Below are positions 19,852-29,053 of a stretch of DNA of 64,000 nt, piece after piece. Position numbers and translations under genes: made by a program. Positions within the stretch are counted from its first letter, which is position 1; every line of letters begins with the position of its first letter. The notes beneath the pieces were generated by a model that worked only from the letters and a program-made list of their open reading frames with translations, was not told the DNA's origin and searched no databases. The stretch is taken from assembly GCF_023920705.1 (NCBI RefSeq), contig NZ_CP094657.1, forward strand, positions 1,798,001 to 1,862,000, given 5' to 3'. The stretch comes from Acinetobacter sp. XS-4. Lineage in GTDB: Bacteria > Pseudomonadota > Gammaproteobacteria > Pseudomonadales > Moraxellaceae.

Positions 19852-20745
19852 ATGGAATTACGTCACTTACGCTACTTTGTTGCGGTTGCTGAAGAGCTGA
19901 ATTTTACTAAGGCAGCAATGCGTATGCATACGGTGCAACCTTCTCTCAGTCAGCAGATTAAAGATTTAGAAGAAGAAGTAGGAGTTCAGCTTTTTATACG
20001 AAGTAAGCGAAAAGTTGAACTGACCAAAGCAGGAGAAGTCTTTTTTAAAGAAGCTCTAATCATTTTAGAACATACAGAAAAAGCAATTAGTTTGGCTCAA
20101 CAAACTGCTAAAGTTGAACAAGAACAATTAAATATTGGTTTTGTTCCAGTGGCAGAAATGAAAATCTTCCCCTATATCATGCCCAATATAAGAGCGCATT
20201 TCCCAGAACTAACAATTGATTTTCATAGCCTTACGGATGATGTACAACTAGTAGCGCTTAGAAAAGGCGAGATAGATATCGCTTTTACTCGTTATGGTGC
20301 TGATTCAGATGAATTGGTTTCGATTCAAGTGTTTCAAGAGCCACTTACCTTAATTATTCCCAAAAATTCGCCAGAGGCTCAGCAGGAACGCATTAGTATA
20401 AAAAGTTTTGAACAACATGATTTTGTGATTTGCAATGAAGAGTCATCGCCAGAACTTTATCGAATTATTCATAACTTCTTTAAAAAAACTAAGCTTAACG
20501 TCGCTGTTGTACAGCACTCAACTAATATCTTACTTAACGTTAATTTAGTCGGAATGGAAATTGGTTGGAGCTTGGTACCTCAATATGTGATTCCTCTATT
20601 AGGGGATAAAATTATAGTCAAAAAGACGATAGAACCATTACCGATGATAGGTTTATATGTTTCTTATCGAAAAGATCACGTTAATAAAGCTATAGATTTG
20701 ATTTTAGATGTACTTAAAAAACAATTTTATCTGGACTTTAGTTAG
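19852..20745 (+). CDS. LysR-type regulator, second HcaR-like paralogue
   Basis: LysR-family regulator of 297 residues with HTH MELRHLRYFVAVAEELNFTK and effector-domain start LNIGFVPVAEMKIFP. It is clearly paralogous to the regulator at 10361-11260. It follows the MFS gene by one base and converges with mhpA. By analogy it could control mhpA and/or the MFS-LysR unit in response to a hydroxylated phenylpropionate, while the other paralogue serves hcaE; this division is inference. Confidence 0.82.
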   Translation: MELRHLRYFVAVAEELNFTKAAMRMHTVQPSLSQQIKDLEEEVGVQLFIRSKRKVELTKAGEVFFKEALIILEHTEKAISLAQQTAKVEQEQLNIGFVPVAEMKIFPYIMPNIRAHFPELTIDFHSLTDDVQLVALRKGEIDIAFTRYGADSDELVSIQVFQEPLTLIIPKNSPEAQQERISIKSFEQHDFVICNEESSPELYRIIHNFFKKTKLNVAVVQHSTNILLNVNLVGMEIGWSLVPQYVIPLLGDKIIVKKTIEPLPMIGLYVSYRKDHVNKAIDLILDVLKKQFYLDFS

Positions 20746-20747
20746 TA

Positions 20748-20774
20748 TAAAAAAGCCATTCAAAAGAATGGCTT
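20748..20774 (-). terminator. Terminator of mhpA (convergent region)
   Basis: Stem AAGCCATTC / GAATGGCTT with a 4-nt loop. Read on the minus strand it is followed by a run of T, so it mainly terminates mhpA; on the plus strand A residues follow. Confidence 0.8.
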
Positions 20775-20781
20775 AAAAAAT

Positions 20782-22392
20782 TTAGTTAATTAAATGCATT
20801 TTTTCAAAAAGTTCTTCACTTATACTATTTACCGTTTGAGGAATAGCAAGACCTGCTATAAAACGGTCAGGTCGTAATATCACCATAGATTGATTTGTTT
20901 GACCAAACCAAGTACGGATTTCACTATCCGCATCACCGATTGTAATGCAATCTGCATTAGAAGTTTGATTTGGTGCATCTAATTGCACGTTAGGGACGAC
21001 TTGAATAAATTTTATACCTAATTTAATCCATTTTTTCATAATATTGGGTGATATGCCCCAAGTTGGATTGACTCCCCAAGCGAGAATGGCAAAGTTATTT
21101 CCAATTACATCATCTAATAAAATTTTGTCTTTGTTTCCAAACTGGACATGAGGCTGTATGAACATCTTTCCAACAGGTGTATTTTTTCCTGAAAATGGCG
21201 CCAATATTCCCTCATTATATTTTGGCATTGGCTTGAAACGCATTTCTAGTAAATAGCGTTTTATGGGTTGTATGTAGTTCAATGCATAAGAAATACTATC
21301 GCGAACAACACCTTGCCATTTTTTCGGTGGGGCAAGTACGTGACCAGCTAGAACGGATAAATTAATCATTGCTTGCGCGTGGTCTTTCCTTTCTAGTTGA
21401 TAGCTATCAAGAATTTCAGGGCTTGCTACCTTTTTAATGACCAAAGCCATTTTCCAAGCAAGATTAAATGCATCACGCATACCACTATTGTAACCTTGGC
21501 CCTGCCACACAGGCATAATATGTGCAGCATCGCCTGCCAATAAAATACGGTCTACGCGGAAACGATCTGCAATACGTGCATTATGTGTATATACACGTTG
21601 GCGTATGACTTCAATATTATCGGTATGGGGTAAAACTTTTCCTAATAGACGATTGATGTTCTCAGGTTTACTAAGTTCTTCTTGGGTTTCTCCCGGCATT
21701 ACCATAAATTCAAAACGTCGGATGCCATGTGGTAAAGCTGCTGATACGTAAGGACGAACTGGATCACAGCATAAATATACATGAGGGGTGGCTAATGGAT
21801 CGTTTGCAAGATCAATAACAATCCATTGGTTAGGCGCTGTTTTTCCTTCAAAATTAATATTGAGATTACGACGTACAAATGAATTTCCGCCGTCACAGGC
21901 AATAAGGTACTGTGCTTGAATAATTTCTTGTTTTTTGTCTTTTGTAGTAAGGTCTAAAGTTACATGTTCTTTGTCTTGAGTAAAACTATTTAAGTGGCGC
22001 GAAAAAAATACCTGTGTTGTTGGGTATAAAGCTAAACCTTCGAGTAAAACACGGTCAACTTGGGGTTGGATAAATGCATTACGACGTGGCCAACCAAATT
22101 CGCGAGTCATGGGTTGGATATCTGCAAAGCAACGTCCTTTAGGAGTTAAAAAGCGCATTGCGTGATTGGGAGTAGTATGTGGTAAAACTTGTTTAATTAA
22201 TCCTAAAGATTGGATTGTTCTTAATGATTCATCATCAATACCAATGGCTCTTGGATAATCAATAAGCTGATCTAATTGTTCAATAACAGTAACTTGTACA
22301 CCTTGTTTACTTAAGTAATTTGCAATTGTTAATCCAACTGGGCCGGCACCTAAAATTGCAACTTCCGTGGTGTGATGTTGATTCTGATTCAC
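20782..22392 (-). CDS. mhpA: 3-(3-hydroxyphenyl)propionate hydroxylase
   Basis: FAD-dependent aromatic monooxygenase of 536 residues that ortho-hydroxylates 3-hydroxyphenylpropionate to the 2,3-diol, the substrate of MhpB. GAGPVGL for FAD at residues 15-21, the DG motif in [11 protein letters not shown], and the GD motif [19 protein letters not shown] near residue 290 are all present. Segments such as [10 protein letters not shown] and [13 protein letters not shown] are nearly those of MhpA. Start is GTG (22392) with AAGGGA upstream. It lies opposite to the hca genes and is transcribed alone, giving the cluster a second entry point. Confidence 0.93.
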   Translation of the reverse strand: MNQNQHHTTEVAILGAGPVGLTIANYLSKQGVQVTVIEQLDQLIDYPRAIGIDDESLRTIQSLGLIKQVLPHTTPNHAMRFLTPKGRCFADIQPMTREFGWPRRNAFIQPQVDRVLLEGLALYPTTQVFFSRHLNSFTQDKEHVTLDLTTKDKKQEIIQAQYLIACDGGNSFVRRNLNINFEGKTAPNQWIVIDLANDPLATPHVYLCCDPVRPYVSAALPHGIRRFEFMVMPGETQEELSKPENINRLLGKVLPHTDNIEVIRQRVYTHNARIADRFRVDRILLAGDAAHIMPVWQGQGYNSGMRDAFNLAWKMALVIKKVASPEILDSYQLERKDHAQAMINLSVLAGHVLAPPKKWQGVVRDSISYALNYIQPIKRYLLEMRFKPMPKYNEGILAPFSGKNTPVGKMFIQPHVQFGNKDKILLDDVIGNNFAILAWGVNPTWGISPNIMKKWIKLGIKFIQVVPNVQLDAPNQTSNADCITIGDADSEIRTWFGQTNQSMVILRPDRFIAGLAIPQTVNSISEELFEKMHLIN

Positions 22393-22723
22393 AGTAAATA
22401 TCCCTTACTATCAAGTTTTCTTATTAATATCAAAATTGAAACAAAGGTAAATTTAATCAATAGTTTAATAAGACGATTATTTGAAGGGGAATGTATGCCT
22501 TATTGATTTTAATATATTGTATTTAAAGATTTTTTAATTATTCTGTAATAAGTTTTTTTAATCCAATCATTGTTTTAAATTATATATAATTGTATGGAAA
22601 TTGGGGAGGATGTTTAATCAACCTCTGATTTATCACAGATTCGGATATTACATTTTTCTTAAGCATGATATTTTTTTATGACCCATGAATGGTGAAATGA
22701 CCAAAGAAGCGATCTAAAAATTA
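22393..22723. other. Promoter region of mhpA, no gene
   Basis: About 330 bp of AT-rich DNA between the mhpA start and the terminator of the next minus-strand gene. It must hold the mhpA promoter; no clear regulator dyad was recognised. Confidence 0.5.
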
Positions 22724-22751
22724 AAAAGAGACCAGCACATGGTCTCTTTTT
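22724..22751. terminator. Terminator of the ADC-family gene
   Basis: Stem AAAAAGAGACC / GGTCTCTTTTT with a 6-nt loop; A and T runs on both sides make it work in either direction. It lies just after the minus-strand gene at 22777-23673. Confidence 0.85.
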
Positions 22752-22776
22752 ACTGCGGTTATCTCTAATAATAAGT

Positions 22777-23673
22777 CTATAGTGGATTAGGCAAATTAAG
22801 TACCACCTGAGCATCCCCAATAACATCTAAGCGTAGAATTTTTGAAGCGCCAAGTTCATTTAGTAACTTTGTTAAAGGGCCTTCGTTTTTCACTAGTCGT
22901 ACTTTCTCTGGAAAAAGCTTTTGCGCAAAAGAAAGAATATTAGATTGAACGTCTGTTCGGTGCCATTTTCCATCGACTACATGTAGCATGGTTGCTTTAT
23001 TAATATGTGTTTCAGAATCGACATGTTTTAAAGTAGGAACATCAGTTTTTAAACTTAAATCTAATTTTCCATTAAGATCAAAAATATTGGCTTGAACTTC
23101 TTTTGAGTTAATGTTGACGTCAATTTGAGTTAACCATTTTGGTAACTGGTAACCATATACACCACGGACTCTCGCAATTTCAGTATCGACGGGTAAAGCT
23201 AAAACATGGGCATAAAAATGACGTTGACGCATCGATTTCATTAACTCTACGATATGTGGCCCACGAGCATTAGGTTGGCGTATGACAATCGCAATTGATA
23301 CTTCGTTATAGGGGTCATTGTCACAAACCGAATAGGTAAAGAATGTGAGGGCTATCAACCCATAACCTGGAAATGGTTGTAACGGCGTTAAAGCAGCAGG
23401 AAGTTTTGCTTTAATTTGCTTAATTGGAGCAAGCATTAACAGCTGAACATTTGCACTACGATAATAAAAGTTAGGTGCCCAGACAGGACCTACTCTCGAT
23501 TCCACAATTTTTTTAGGAATATGGCGGAAAAAGTCGATATTGCCAGCAGCTGGATCTCGAGCAACTTCATCAAGGTCAGGGTTCATTCTAAAACGGTCAT
23601 AATAACCATCTTTAGGTACTTTGACTTTCTGTTGCCCAAATTCAACCTCAGTAAATTGTTGTTTTATATTCAT
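22777..23673 (-). CDS. Acetoacetate decarboxylase-family protein
   Basis: Protein of 298 residues of the acetoacetate decarboxylase (ADC) fold. The region GVYGYQLPKWL holds a lysine in the position of the Schiff-base lysine motif of ADC, and APNFYYRSANVQLLMLAP fits the start of the domain. True substrate unknown; many family members act as decarboxylases, aldolases or hydratases on keto acids. It is divergent from the alpha/beta hydrolase gene at 24004 and preceded by a MerR-type promoter (23755-23785), which ties it to the regulator at 29054-29470. A paralogue lies at 36290-37036. Confidence 0.78.
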   Translation of the reverse strand: MNIKQQFTEVEFGQQKVKVPKDGYYDRFRMNPDLDEVARDPAAGNIDFFRHIPKKIVESRVGPVWAPNFYYRSANVQLLMLAPIKQIKAKLPAALTPLQPFPGYGLIALTFFTYSVCDNDPYNEVSIAIVIRQPNARGPHIVELMKSMRQRHFYAHVLALPVDTEIARVRGVYGYQLPKWLTQIDVNINSKEVQANIFDLNGKLDLSLKTDVPTLKHVDSETHINKATMLHVVDGKWHRTDVQSNILSFAQKLFPEKVRLVKNEGPLTKLLNELGASKILRLDVIGDAQVVLNLPNPL

Positions 23674-23754
23674 TGGAGTTCTCCTTTAACATTAATTGAC
23701 CGAGTAGCTACCGTTGCCTTTATCAAGACATGTTAATTAATAGCCAGTGTGGGC

Positions 23755-23785
23755 ACTATAAGGTTAAAGCTAACTTTAAAGTCAA
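23755..23785 (-). promoter_or_regulatory. MerR-type promoter of the ADC-family gene
   Basis: On the minus strand: -35 TTGACT, 19-bp spacer with the dyad TTAAAGTTAGCTTTAA, -10 TATAGT. The overlong 19-bp spacer holding an operator is the hallmark of MerR-family targets. Same site type as at 23916, 24937, 29008 and 29485. Confidence 0.78.
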
Positions 23786-23915
23786 GGCTTTAATTTTGAC
23801 ATGTCAAATCTTTGACATTTAAAAGAAATAAAATAAAAACAATTCAAGATTAAAAAGATACAAAGTTAAGTAGAGTCTTCATATAAATTTTATTTTTAAA
23901 AGATGATTAAGATAA

Positions 23916-23946
23916 TTGACCTTAAAGTTAACTTTAAGCTTAGTAT
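23916..23946 (+). promoter_or_regulatory. MerR-type promoter of the alpha/beta hydrolase gene
   Basis: -35 TTGACC, 19-bp spacer, -10 TAGTAT. Bases 23921-23938 are a perfect 18-bp palindrome CTTAAAGTTAACTTTAAG. With the divergent site at 23755-23785 it fills a 330-bp spacer (23674-24003) that holds no gene. Confidence 0.8.
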
Positions 23947-24003
23947 AAATATCCAAACCTTTATAACGAATCGATAAAACAGTTTTTCAGCAGGAGAACA
24001 AAG

Positions 24004-24834
24004 ATGGGATATGTAACCACAAAAGATGGCGTAGAAATTTTTTATAAAGACTGGGGTCCACGCGATGCCCAAGTTTTATTTTTTCATCACGGTTGGCCTT
24101 TAAGTTCAGATGATTGGGACACACAGTTACTTTTCTTTTTAGGGCAAGGTTATCGTGTTGTAGCACATGACAGACGGGGACATGGGCGTTCGAGTCAGGT
24201 GTGGGATGGTCATGATATGGATCACTACGCCGATGATGTCGCAGAAGTGGTTAAACATCTGAATATTAAAAATGCAATTCATATTGGCCATTCAACGGGT
24301 GGCGGTGAAGTTGCTCATTATATTGCTCGTCACGGCCAAGAAAACGTTGCAAAAGCTGTACTTGTTAGTGCAGTTCCACCACTGATGGTTAAAACTGAAA
24401 ATAATCCTGAAGGTTTACCAAAAGAAGTTTTTGATGACCTACAAAATCAAGTTCTCACAAACCGTGCACAATTTTTCCGAGACCTTCCATCTGGCCCATT
24501 CTATGGTTTTAACCGACCAGATGCGAAACCATCTGAAGGTATCATTTCGAATTGGTGGCGTCAGGGCATGACGGGCAGTGCAAAAGCACATTACGATGGT
24601 ATTGTGGCATTCTCGCAAACTGACTTCACTGAAGATTTAAAGAAAATCACGGTTCCTGTTTTAGTGTTGCATGGTGACGACGACCAGATTGTGCCTTATA
24701 AAACTTCTGGTGTGAAATCTGCTGAGTTACTCCCAAATAGCCAACTTAAAATCTATCCGGGTTTTTCACATGGCATGTTAACTGTAAATCATGAAGTGAT
24801 TAATGCTGACTTATTGGCGTTTATTCGCGAATAA
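24004..24834 (+). CDS. Alpha/beta hydrolase, non-heme chloroperoxidase/arylesterase type
   Basis: Cytoplasmic serine hydrolase of 276 residues. Oxyanion segment FFHHGWPLSSDDWD, nucleophile elbow GHSTGGGE, acid residue in HGDDDQIVPY and catalytic His in GFSHGMLTV are intact. Members of this subfamily hydrolyse aryl esters and can form peracids; the physiological substrate is unknown. AGGAGAACAAAG precedes the ATG. It has its own MerR-type promoter and terminator, so it is a single-gene member of the regulon. Confidence 0.85.
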   Translation: MGYVTTKDGVEIFYKDWGPRDAQVLFFHHGWPLSSDDWDTQLLFFLGQGYRVVAHDRRGHGRSSQVWDGHDMDHYADDVAEVVKHLNIKNAIHIGHSTGGGEVAHYIARHGQENVAKAVLVSAVPPLMVKTENNPEGLPKEVFDDLQNQVLTNRAQFFRDLPSGPFYGFNRPDAKPSEGIISNWWRQGMTGSAKAHYDGIVAFSQTDFTEDLKKITVPVLVLHGDDDQIVPYKTSGVKSAELLPNSQLKIYPGFSHGMLTVNHEVINADLLAFIRE

Positions 24835-24857
24835 TTAAAAGTTTTAAAACTTTAAAG

Positions 24858-24887
24858 AAAGAGGCATATTGAGTGCCTCTTTTTTTA
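24858..24887 (+). terminator. Rho-independent terminator
   Basis: Stem AAAGAGGCA / TGCCTCTTT with a 7-nt loop and T-run after the hydrolase gene. Confidence 0.88.
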
Positions 24888-24936
24888 TATAAAAATAATA
24901 AATTCAATTAATTAAATACAGAAGTGCGAAAAGGTA

Positions 24937-24967
24937 TTGACATTAAAGTTAGCTTTAATCTTAAAGT
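24937..24967 (+). promoter_or_regulatory. MerR-type promoter of the OYE operon
   Basis: -35 TTGACA, 19-bp spacer with TTAAAGTTAGCTTTAA, -10 TAAAGT. It lies 28 bp before the oxidoreductase start. Confidence 0.75.
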
Positions 24968-24994
24968 AAAGCCATATTGAATGAGGTCATTCCA

Positions 24995-26233
24995 ATGAAA
25001 GTGTTCGAAAAGCTAGTATTCCCAAATGGTTCATATGTTCCTAACCGTATTGCCAAAGCTGCAATGGAAGAAAACATGGCTGATTTAAACCATGCACCAT
25101 CAGAAGAGTTAATGCATTTATATCAGGTTTGGGCAAATGGTGGTGTAGGTTTAATCATTACCGGAAATGTGATGGTAGATCGCCGGGCAATGACTGGACC
25201 AGGAGGCGTCGTGCTTGAAGATGAAAAGCATTTGGATACTTTTAAAAAATGGGCGCAAATTGGTCGTTCAAAAGGTGCTCAGGTTTGGCTTCAAATCAAT
25301 CATCCGGGGCGTCAAATGCAAGCAAACCTTGGTCAACAGACTTGGGCGCCATCGGCAATTTCACTTGATCTTGGCAAAATGTCAAATCGCTTTAATACGC
25401 CAATCGAAATGACTGAATCTATGATTGCAGAAGTGATTCAGCGTTTTGCAAACACGGCGCGTTTAGGCGAAAAAGCAGGGTTTACTGGTGTAGAAATTCA
25501 TGCAGCGCATGGTTATTTATTAAGTCAGTTTCTTTCACCACTCAGCAATAAACGCCAAGATCAATGGGGTGGTTCTTTAGAAAACCGCGCTCGTATTTTA
25601 ATTGAGATTGTAGAAGCGGTTCGTAAAGTGGTTTCCCCTCAATTTACTGTTGCAGTAAAACTGAACTCAGCCGATTTCCAACGTGGTGGGTTTAGCGCTG
25701 AAGATGCTCAACAAGTGGTTAAAATGCTAAATGAACATGCAGTTGATTTGGTTGAACTTTCAGGCGGTAGCTATGAAGCGCCTGCAATGCAAGGTCAAGC
25801 ACGTGATGGCCGAACACTTGCTCGTGAAGCTTACTTTTTAGAGTTTGCCCAAGAAATTCGTAAAGTTGCCAAAATGCCTGTTATGGTGACAGGTGGCATA
25901 CGCCGTAAACAGGTAGCAGAGCAGGTAGTTGAAAGTGGTGTAGATATGGTTGGTATTGCCACAGCTTTAGCGATTGAACCCAATTTGCCAAATGCTTGGA
26001 AACAAGGCAAAAATGTTTCTCCTGAACTCAAGCCAATTACATGGGAAAATAAAACATTCGCTTCACTTGCCAATATGGCTGTGGTCAAATTCCAGTTACG
26101 TAATTTAAGCGCTGGTAAAAAAACAAAACCAAATGTTTCACCAGCTTGGGCTTTAATTTTGCAACAATCAGCGATGTCATGCCGTACCCGCCAATACAAA
26201 AAAGGCATGCGTGACTATACATTTGCTTCTTAA
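24995..26233 (+). CDS. Old Yellow Enzyme-type NADH:flavin oxidoreductase
   Basis: FMN-dependent TIM-barrel oxidoreductase of 412 residues that typically reduces activated C=C bonds of enones, quinones or related electrophiles. Seen: QINHPGRQMQ, the active-site/FMN segment EIHAAHGYLLSQFLSPL, and the phosphate-binding MVTGGIRRKQVAEQVV. The frame opens with TTG 24977, but ATG 24995 has GAGG eight bases upstream. Sixteen bases separate it from the next gene, with which it forms an operon. Paralogue at 37932-39158. Confidence 0.88.
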   Translation: MKVFEKLVFPNGSYVPNRIAKAAMEENMADLNHAPSEELMHLYQVWANGGVGLIITGNVMVDRRAMTGPGGVVLEDEKHLDTFKKWAQIGRSKGAQVWLQINHPGRQMQANLGQQTWAPSAISLDLGKMSNRFNTPIEMTESMIAEVIQRFANTARLGEKAGFTGVEIHAAHGYLLSQFLSPLSNKRQDQWGGSLENRARILIEIVEAVRKVVSPQFTVAVKLNSADFQRGGFSAEDAQQVVKMLNEHAVDLVELSGGSYEAPAMQGQARDGRTLAREAYFLEFAQEIRKVAKMPVMVTGGIRRKQVAEQVVESGVDMVGIATALAIEPNLPNAWKQGKNVSPELKPITWENKTFASLANMAVVKFQLRNLSAGKKTKPNVSPAWALILQQSAMSCRTRQYKKGMRDYTFAS

Positions 26234-26248
26234 TAAGTGAGTTGTGTT

Positions 26249-27316
26249 ATGACAAATCCGAATGATTCAAACTGGATAATTTATGGAGCAAATGGTTACA
26301 CGGGCGAGTTAATCGCTCGTGAAGCTGTACGCCAAGGTCTAAAACCAACTTTGGCTGGTCGTAACAAAGCTAAGGTTGAAACATTAGCTCAAGAGTTGGG
26401 GCTCGACTATAAAGCTTTTGGGCTTGATAACGTAGATGCGGTCAGTGAGCAACTCCAAGGTTTTAAACTGATCATGCACTGTGCAGGGCCATTTTCAGCG
26501 ACATCAAAACCCATGATGGAAGCTTGTATAAAAGCAGGTGCTCATTATCTCGATATTACTGGTGAAATCGCTGTATTTGAGTTAGCACAGTCACTTAACA
26601 GCCAAGCTGAAAAAGCCAATATTGTGCTTTGTCCGGGTGTTGGTTTTGATGTAATTCCGACAGATTGTGTTGCTGCTGCCTTGAAAGAAGCACTACCAGA
26701 TGCGACCCATTTAGCACTTGGTTTTGACTCTAGAACAGGGTTTTCACCGGGTACTGCTAAAACAAGTACAGAAGGTATGGCCGAAGGCGGTAAAATTCGT
26801 AAAAACGGAAAAATTACTACTGTTCCATTAGCACATTATGTTCGGACCATTGATTTTGGTGATGGTAAAAAAAGTGCCATGAGTGTTCCGTGGGGAGATG
26901 TATCTACAGCGTTTTATACAACCGGTATTCCAAACATTGAAGTGTTTGTACCTGCATTCCCTAAAATGATTATGGGCGCGAAAATGATGAACTATTTACG
27001 CTCAGTATTAAAAATTAATGCTGTGCAGAAGTTTATTAAGTCACGTATTGAAAAAACGGTTGTTGGGCCAAATGAGGAGCTTCGCGCGAAAGTACCCACC
27101 TATGTTTGGGGTGAGGCAAGAAATACGCGTGGGGAAATCAAAACTGCTCGCATTCAAACAGAAAACGCTTATAGCCTTACCGTAAATGGCTCACTGACTG
27201 TAGTGAATTATTTACTCAAAAATACTGTGAAAGGCGGTACATATACACCTGCAAAACTCATGGGTTATAAGCTAGTGACCGAGTTGCCGGGCTCTGGTCC
27301 GCTAGTCATTAATTAA
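26249..27316 (+). CDS. Saccharopine dehydrogenase-like / trans-acting enoyl reductase family protein
   Basis: Protein of 355 residues with an N-terminal Rossmann domain (WIIYGANGYTGELIAREAVR, residues 8-27), the CAGPF and CPGVGFDVIPTDC segments typical of saccharopine-dehydrogenase-like reductases, and a hydrophobic C-terminal half. Family members include mycobacterial trans-acting enoyl reductases; the substrate here is unknown. ATG 26249 is preferred over TTG 26237. Operon partner of the OYE enzyme, so joint reduction of an unsaturated carbonyl compound is a plausible inference. Confidence 0.8.
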   Translation: MTNPNDSNWIIYGANGYTGELIAREAVRQGLKPTLAGRNKAKVETLAQELGLDYKAFGLDNVDAVSEQLQGFKLIMHCAGPFSATSKPMMEACIKAGAHYLDITGEIAVFELAQSLNSQAEKANIVLCPGVGFDVIPTDCVAAALKEALPDATHLALGFDSRTGFSPGTAKTSTEGMAEGGKIRKNGKITTVPLAHYVRTIDFGDGKKSAMSVPWGDVSTAFYTTGIPNIEVFVPAFPKMIMGAKMMNYLRSVLKINAVQKFIKSRIEKTVVGPNEELRAKVPTYVWGEARNTRGEIKTARIQTENAYSLTVNGSLTVVNYLLKNTVKGGTYTPAKLMGYKLVTELPGSGPLVIN

Positions 27317-27528
27317 TTAAGCCCTTATTAAAACAGCATGTTTATAGATAGTCCCGAACAAGGAGACATTCTTGTTTGGGTAATTTATAAAATTAATAAA
27401 TATTTCAAAATGATATCGTGGTAAAAAGGTGTAAGGAAAGACAGAAAACAAAACACTGCATAAGAAATAATTCAAATTGAATATACTAAAAAGCGATAAA
27501 TATTTTTCATAATAAAGGAATGTAAATA

Positions 27529-28104
27529 ATGAGAAAACTAATACTGTTTCTACATGCATCGCTTGATAGTTTTGTCGAAGGTCCAAATGGGGCAATGGAC
27601 ATAGGGTGGATTGCTTACGATGCTGATTTAGCAAATCATGCAAAAGAAATTTTAAGCACTGCCGATACGGTGATTTGGGGACGTGCGACTTACCAGATGA
27701 TGTATAATTACTGGCCAACAATGCTTTCAAATCCAGAAGCTTCAGAGCATGAACGCAATCATGCTGAGTGGATTGAAAAAACAGAGAAAATCGTTTTTTC
27801 AACCACCTTGGATACAGTTGAATGGAATAATTCCAGACTTGTAAAAGACCATGTCGAAGAAGAAATTAATAAGCTCAAACAGCAAGCGGGTAAAGATATG
27901 GTGATTCTGGGAAGCCCAAGATTCGCACACTATTTGATGCAACTTGATTTAATTGATGAATACAAAATTACAGTTTCACCTGTGCTGATTGGTAGTGGTT
28001 TGCCACTATTCCAAGGTATTCAGCAAAAGACCAATCTTAAACTCATTGAAAATAAAACTTTTGCTTCTGGTGCCATCGGTCTTCACTACCAAAAGATTAG
28101 TTAG
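27529..28104 (+). CDS. Dihydrofolate reductase-family (RibD C-terminal-like) protein
   Basis: Protein of 191 residues of the RibD_C/YwjB-type NADPH reductase family: MRKLILFLHASLDSFVEG at the start, VIWGRATYQMM near residue 45, VILGSPRFAHYL near residue 125 and PVLIGSGLPLF near residue 155. These are not housekeeping DHFRs and their substrates are mostly unknown. AAAGGAATG precedes the ATG. No MerR-type site was found before it, but a 13-bp palindrome ATTCAAATTGAAT is at 27470-27482. Confidence 0.85.
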   Translation: MRKLILFLHASLDSFVEGPNGAMDIGWIAYDADLANHAKEILSTADTVIWGRATYQMMYNYWPTMLSNPEASEHERNHAEWIEKTEKIVFSTTLDTVEWNNSRLVKDHVEEEINKLKQQAGKDMVILGSPRFAHYLMQLDLIDEYKITVSPVLIGSGLPLFQGIQQKTNLKLIENKTFASGAIGLHYQKIS

Positions 28105-28126
28105 TTTTTTCTATAATATTTGTATG

Positions 28127-28167
28127 AAAAAGACGAATTACAGTGCTGGTCTATAATTCGTCTTTTT
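28127..28167. terminator. Bidirectional terminator
   Basis: Perfect 14-bp stem AAAAAGACGAATTA / TAATTCGTCTTTTT between convergent genes. Confidence 0.92.
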
Positions 28168-28171
28168 AGCT

Positions 28172-28978
28172 TTATTGCATGCTACTTAAACGCTTAACAA
28201 CTGCTTCGGCAATTTCTTTACTCGACTGTGGGTTTTGTCCAGTAATTAATCTGTCGCCCGAAATCACATACGAGGTAAACGGAATAAATGCTTCTTTATA
28301 TTTTGCACCACGTTCAATGAGTCCATTTTGTAAAGAAAATGGAACTTGAGACTTAATACCTGAAAGTGTTTCTTCTATATTTGCAAAACCCGTAACAGTT
28401 CTATCTGCAATTAAGGGTTTGCCATTTTCATCCTGTAAAGGCAATAAACCGCCTACGCCGTGACAGACCGCTGCAACGACTCCACCTTGGCGATAGATTT
28501 GTTCACTAATATTCTGCAAAGCTTTATTGTTTGGAAAATCCCACATGGTGCCGTGCCCACCCGTATAGTAAATGGCTTTGTACTGGGTAGGATTAATGGC
28601 ACTTGGAGCCAGCGTTGTTTTTAACCGCTGCATAAAGGCTGGGTCGGCTAAATGGTGACGGGCAGATTTGTCTAGGTAAATCGATTTTAGGCTACGTTCA
28701 TCTAGTGGAACTTCACCACCTAAAGGACTTACAAAATCCATGTCATAGCCAGCAGCCAAAGCGACATCGTAAAAATGAGTGAGTTCGGTCAGCCAAAGTC
28801 CTGTTTTATCAGAACGGGAAGGATAATCCGAGTGATTGGTCATCACGACTAAAATTTTTCCGTTTGCTTTGGCTAAACTTTGAGTCTTATCTAACTCTGC
28901 GGCATGTAGCGCATGTGAAGACAAAAAAAAGGCAAAAATAATGGTTAACCAACGCTGAAAATCCCAAACTTTAAACAT
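28172..28978 (-). CDS. Exported DJ-1/PfpI-family protein
   Basis: DJ-1/PfpI superfamily protein of 268 residues of the Hsp31/glyoxalase-III-like type, which can act on reactive carbonyls or as chaperones. A signal peptide (IIFAFFLSSHALHAAEL) precedes the domain, implying a periplasmic location. Domain hallmarks: YYTGGHGTMWDFPNN and the catalytic elbow AAVCHGVGGLL with the nucleophilic cysteine. It resembles the cytoplasmic protein at 29627-30319 throughout (FIPFTSYV, LITGQNP). Driven by its own MerR-type promoter at 29008-29038; next to the regulator gene. Confidence 0.87.
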   Translation of the reverse strand: MFKVWDFQRWLTIIFAFFLSSHALHAAELDKTQSLAKANGKILVVMTNHSDYPSRSDKTGLWLTELTHFYDVALAAGYDMDFVSPLGGEVPLDERSLKSIYLDKSARHHLADPAFMQRLKTTLAPSAINPTQYKAIYYTGGHGTMWDFPNNKALQNISEQIYRQGGVVAAVCHGVGGLLPLQDENGKPLIADRTVTGFANIEETLSGIKSQVPFSLQNGLIERGAKYKEAFIPFTSYVISGDRLITGQNPQSSKEIAEAVVKRLSSMQ

Positions 28979-29007
28979 GACAGGTCCTCATTCATCACCT
29001 GTAGCCA

Positions 29008-29038
29008 ATCGTATGTTTAAAGTGCACTTTAAGGTCAA
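29008..29038 (-). promoter_or_regulatory. MerR-type promoter of the exported DJ-1 gene
   Basis: Minus strand: -35 TTGACC, 19-bp spacer with TTAAAGTGCACTTTAA, -10 TACGAT. The dyad centre differs (GTGCAC) from the other four sites but the arms are the same. Confidence 0.72.
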
Positions 29039-29053
29039 TAGGTCTCGAAGAAA

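Noticed and set aside
27317..27802. Long minus-strand open frame of 161 codons
   Set aside because: It overlaps the start half of the DHFR-like gene on the other strand, has no family features and a cysteine/phenylalanine-rich random composition.
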